From contig PMCH01000008.1 in the NCBI GenBank assembly GCA_003154055.1, positions 1-5,754 on the forward strand: a DNA stretch of 5,754 bases. Reading direction: 5' to 3'. Of the stretch, positions 5,399 through 5,754 are shown in pieces. The stretch comes from Acidobacteriaceae bacterium (GTDB lineage Bacteria; Acidobacteriota; Terriglobia; Terriglobales; Acidobacteriaceae). The notes beneath the pieces were generated by a model. The model was not told the DNA's origin and made no database searches. It worked only from the letters and a program-made list of their open reading frames with translations. Numbering within the stretch: the first letter of the stretch is position 1; every line of letters begins with the position of its first letter. Position numbers and translations under genes: made by a program.

Positions 5399-5754
5399 AT
5401 GCCTAGAATACCAATTGCGGATGACGAAGATCAGGGCGTCTTAACCGAGGCGCCGCTCCTTCCGGGGCTTCCGGGATTCGCCGGGAAGCTGATTCCAATG
5501 GACGAAGCGCGCGCCTTGTACCATCGCGTGCGCTCTGCGCCAGAGGGTTTCCGCCTGGAAACGCTGCTGGCTGAAATGCAGGTCAAGTTACAGGTTCAGC
5601 CCGCCGACCTTGAACATATCCCTGCCAAAGGCCCGCTGGTCGTGGTGGCCAACCATCCCTTCGGAGTGCTCGATGGCGCGGCCTTGGGTGCACTGCTGCT
5701 ACGCGTCCGTCCCGATGTCAAAGTAATGACCAACTCGCTGCTCGAAGGCATCCC
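5399..5754 (+). CDS. Lysophospholipid acyltransferase-like (PlsC-superfamily) protein, N-terminal part; runs off the right edge
   Basis: The frame is open from an ATG at 5399 to the window end (118 codons and two bases). An in-frame TGA at 5387-5389 makes this the first possible start. GGTGAG lies 8 nt upstream as a modest ribosome site. Residues about 76-93 (PAKGPLVVVANHPFGVLDG) carry the acyltransferase block I signature, with His86 and Asp92 as the presumed catalytic pair in the N-H-P-x-G-x-x-D-G form seen in the LPLAT subgroup annotated as putative hemolysin/COG3176. The preceding segment, LETLLAEMQVKLQVQPADLEHIP, matches the usual lead-in. The family transfers acyl chains to lysophospholipids or amino-lipid precursors at the inner face of the membrane. 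Block II and later motifs are outside the window, so specificity and intactness are unknown. It may follow the radical SAM gene functionally, but 518 bp separates them. Confidence 0.8.
   Translation, partial: MPRIPIADDEDQGVLTEAPLLPGLPGFAGKLIPMDEARALYHRVRSAPEGFRLETLLAEMQVKLQVQPADLEHIPAKGPLVVVANHPFGVLDGAALGALLLRVRPDVKVMTNSLLEGI

Noticed and set aside
1..5754. CRISPR array, tRNA or rRNA genes
   Set aside because: No regularly spaced direct repeats and no tRNA or rRNA signature were seen on either strand.

Overview
The window looks like a gene-sparse, rearranged accessory stretch of a soil-type bacterium. The best guess is Acidobacteriota: the secreted esterase, the secreted ChaN/EreA-like protein, the carboxypeptidase-regulatory-like domain and a start resembling acidobacterial Ser/Thr kinases all read like proteins from that phylum. 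This rests on remembered family resemblance, not a search.

Layout. Positions 1-128 (minus) are the first 42 codons of an IS110-family transposase running off the left edge. Its upstream leader (129 to about 228) holds a strong hairpin and could include the element end and RNA. Directly beyond lies a 415-residue exported protein (229-1476, minus). Next, all on minus, come a 205-bp gap with a structured repeat, a 5'-truncated remnant of a secreted carboxypeptidase-regulatory-like protein (1682-2191), and an intact exported alpha/beta hydrolase resembling acetylxylan esterases (2181-3116) whose 3' end runs into the remnant. A 453-bp divergent gap, dense in inverted repeats, separates these from the plus-strand genes. 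Those are a cobalamin-type radical SAM enzyme (3570-4880), a 518-bp gap with a perfect 12-bp inverted repeat, and the start of a lysophospholipid-acyltransferase-like protein (5399 to the right edge).

No operon is obvious. The minus-strand genes are probably separate secreted proteins. The radical SAM enzyme and the acyltransferase are co-oriented, and a link through lipid modification is possible but is only inference.

The most unusual signal is a short repeat family with the core GCGATTGCACCAACTAC. Copies lie just after the stop of the 415-residue gene (partial, beside the IS110 end), between that gene and the remnant, and as an inverted pair forming a long hairpin upstream of the esterase. 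They split the minus-strand genes into cassette-like units and may be a structured intergenic repeat targeted by the IS110 element. Part 2 gives the tests.
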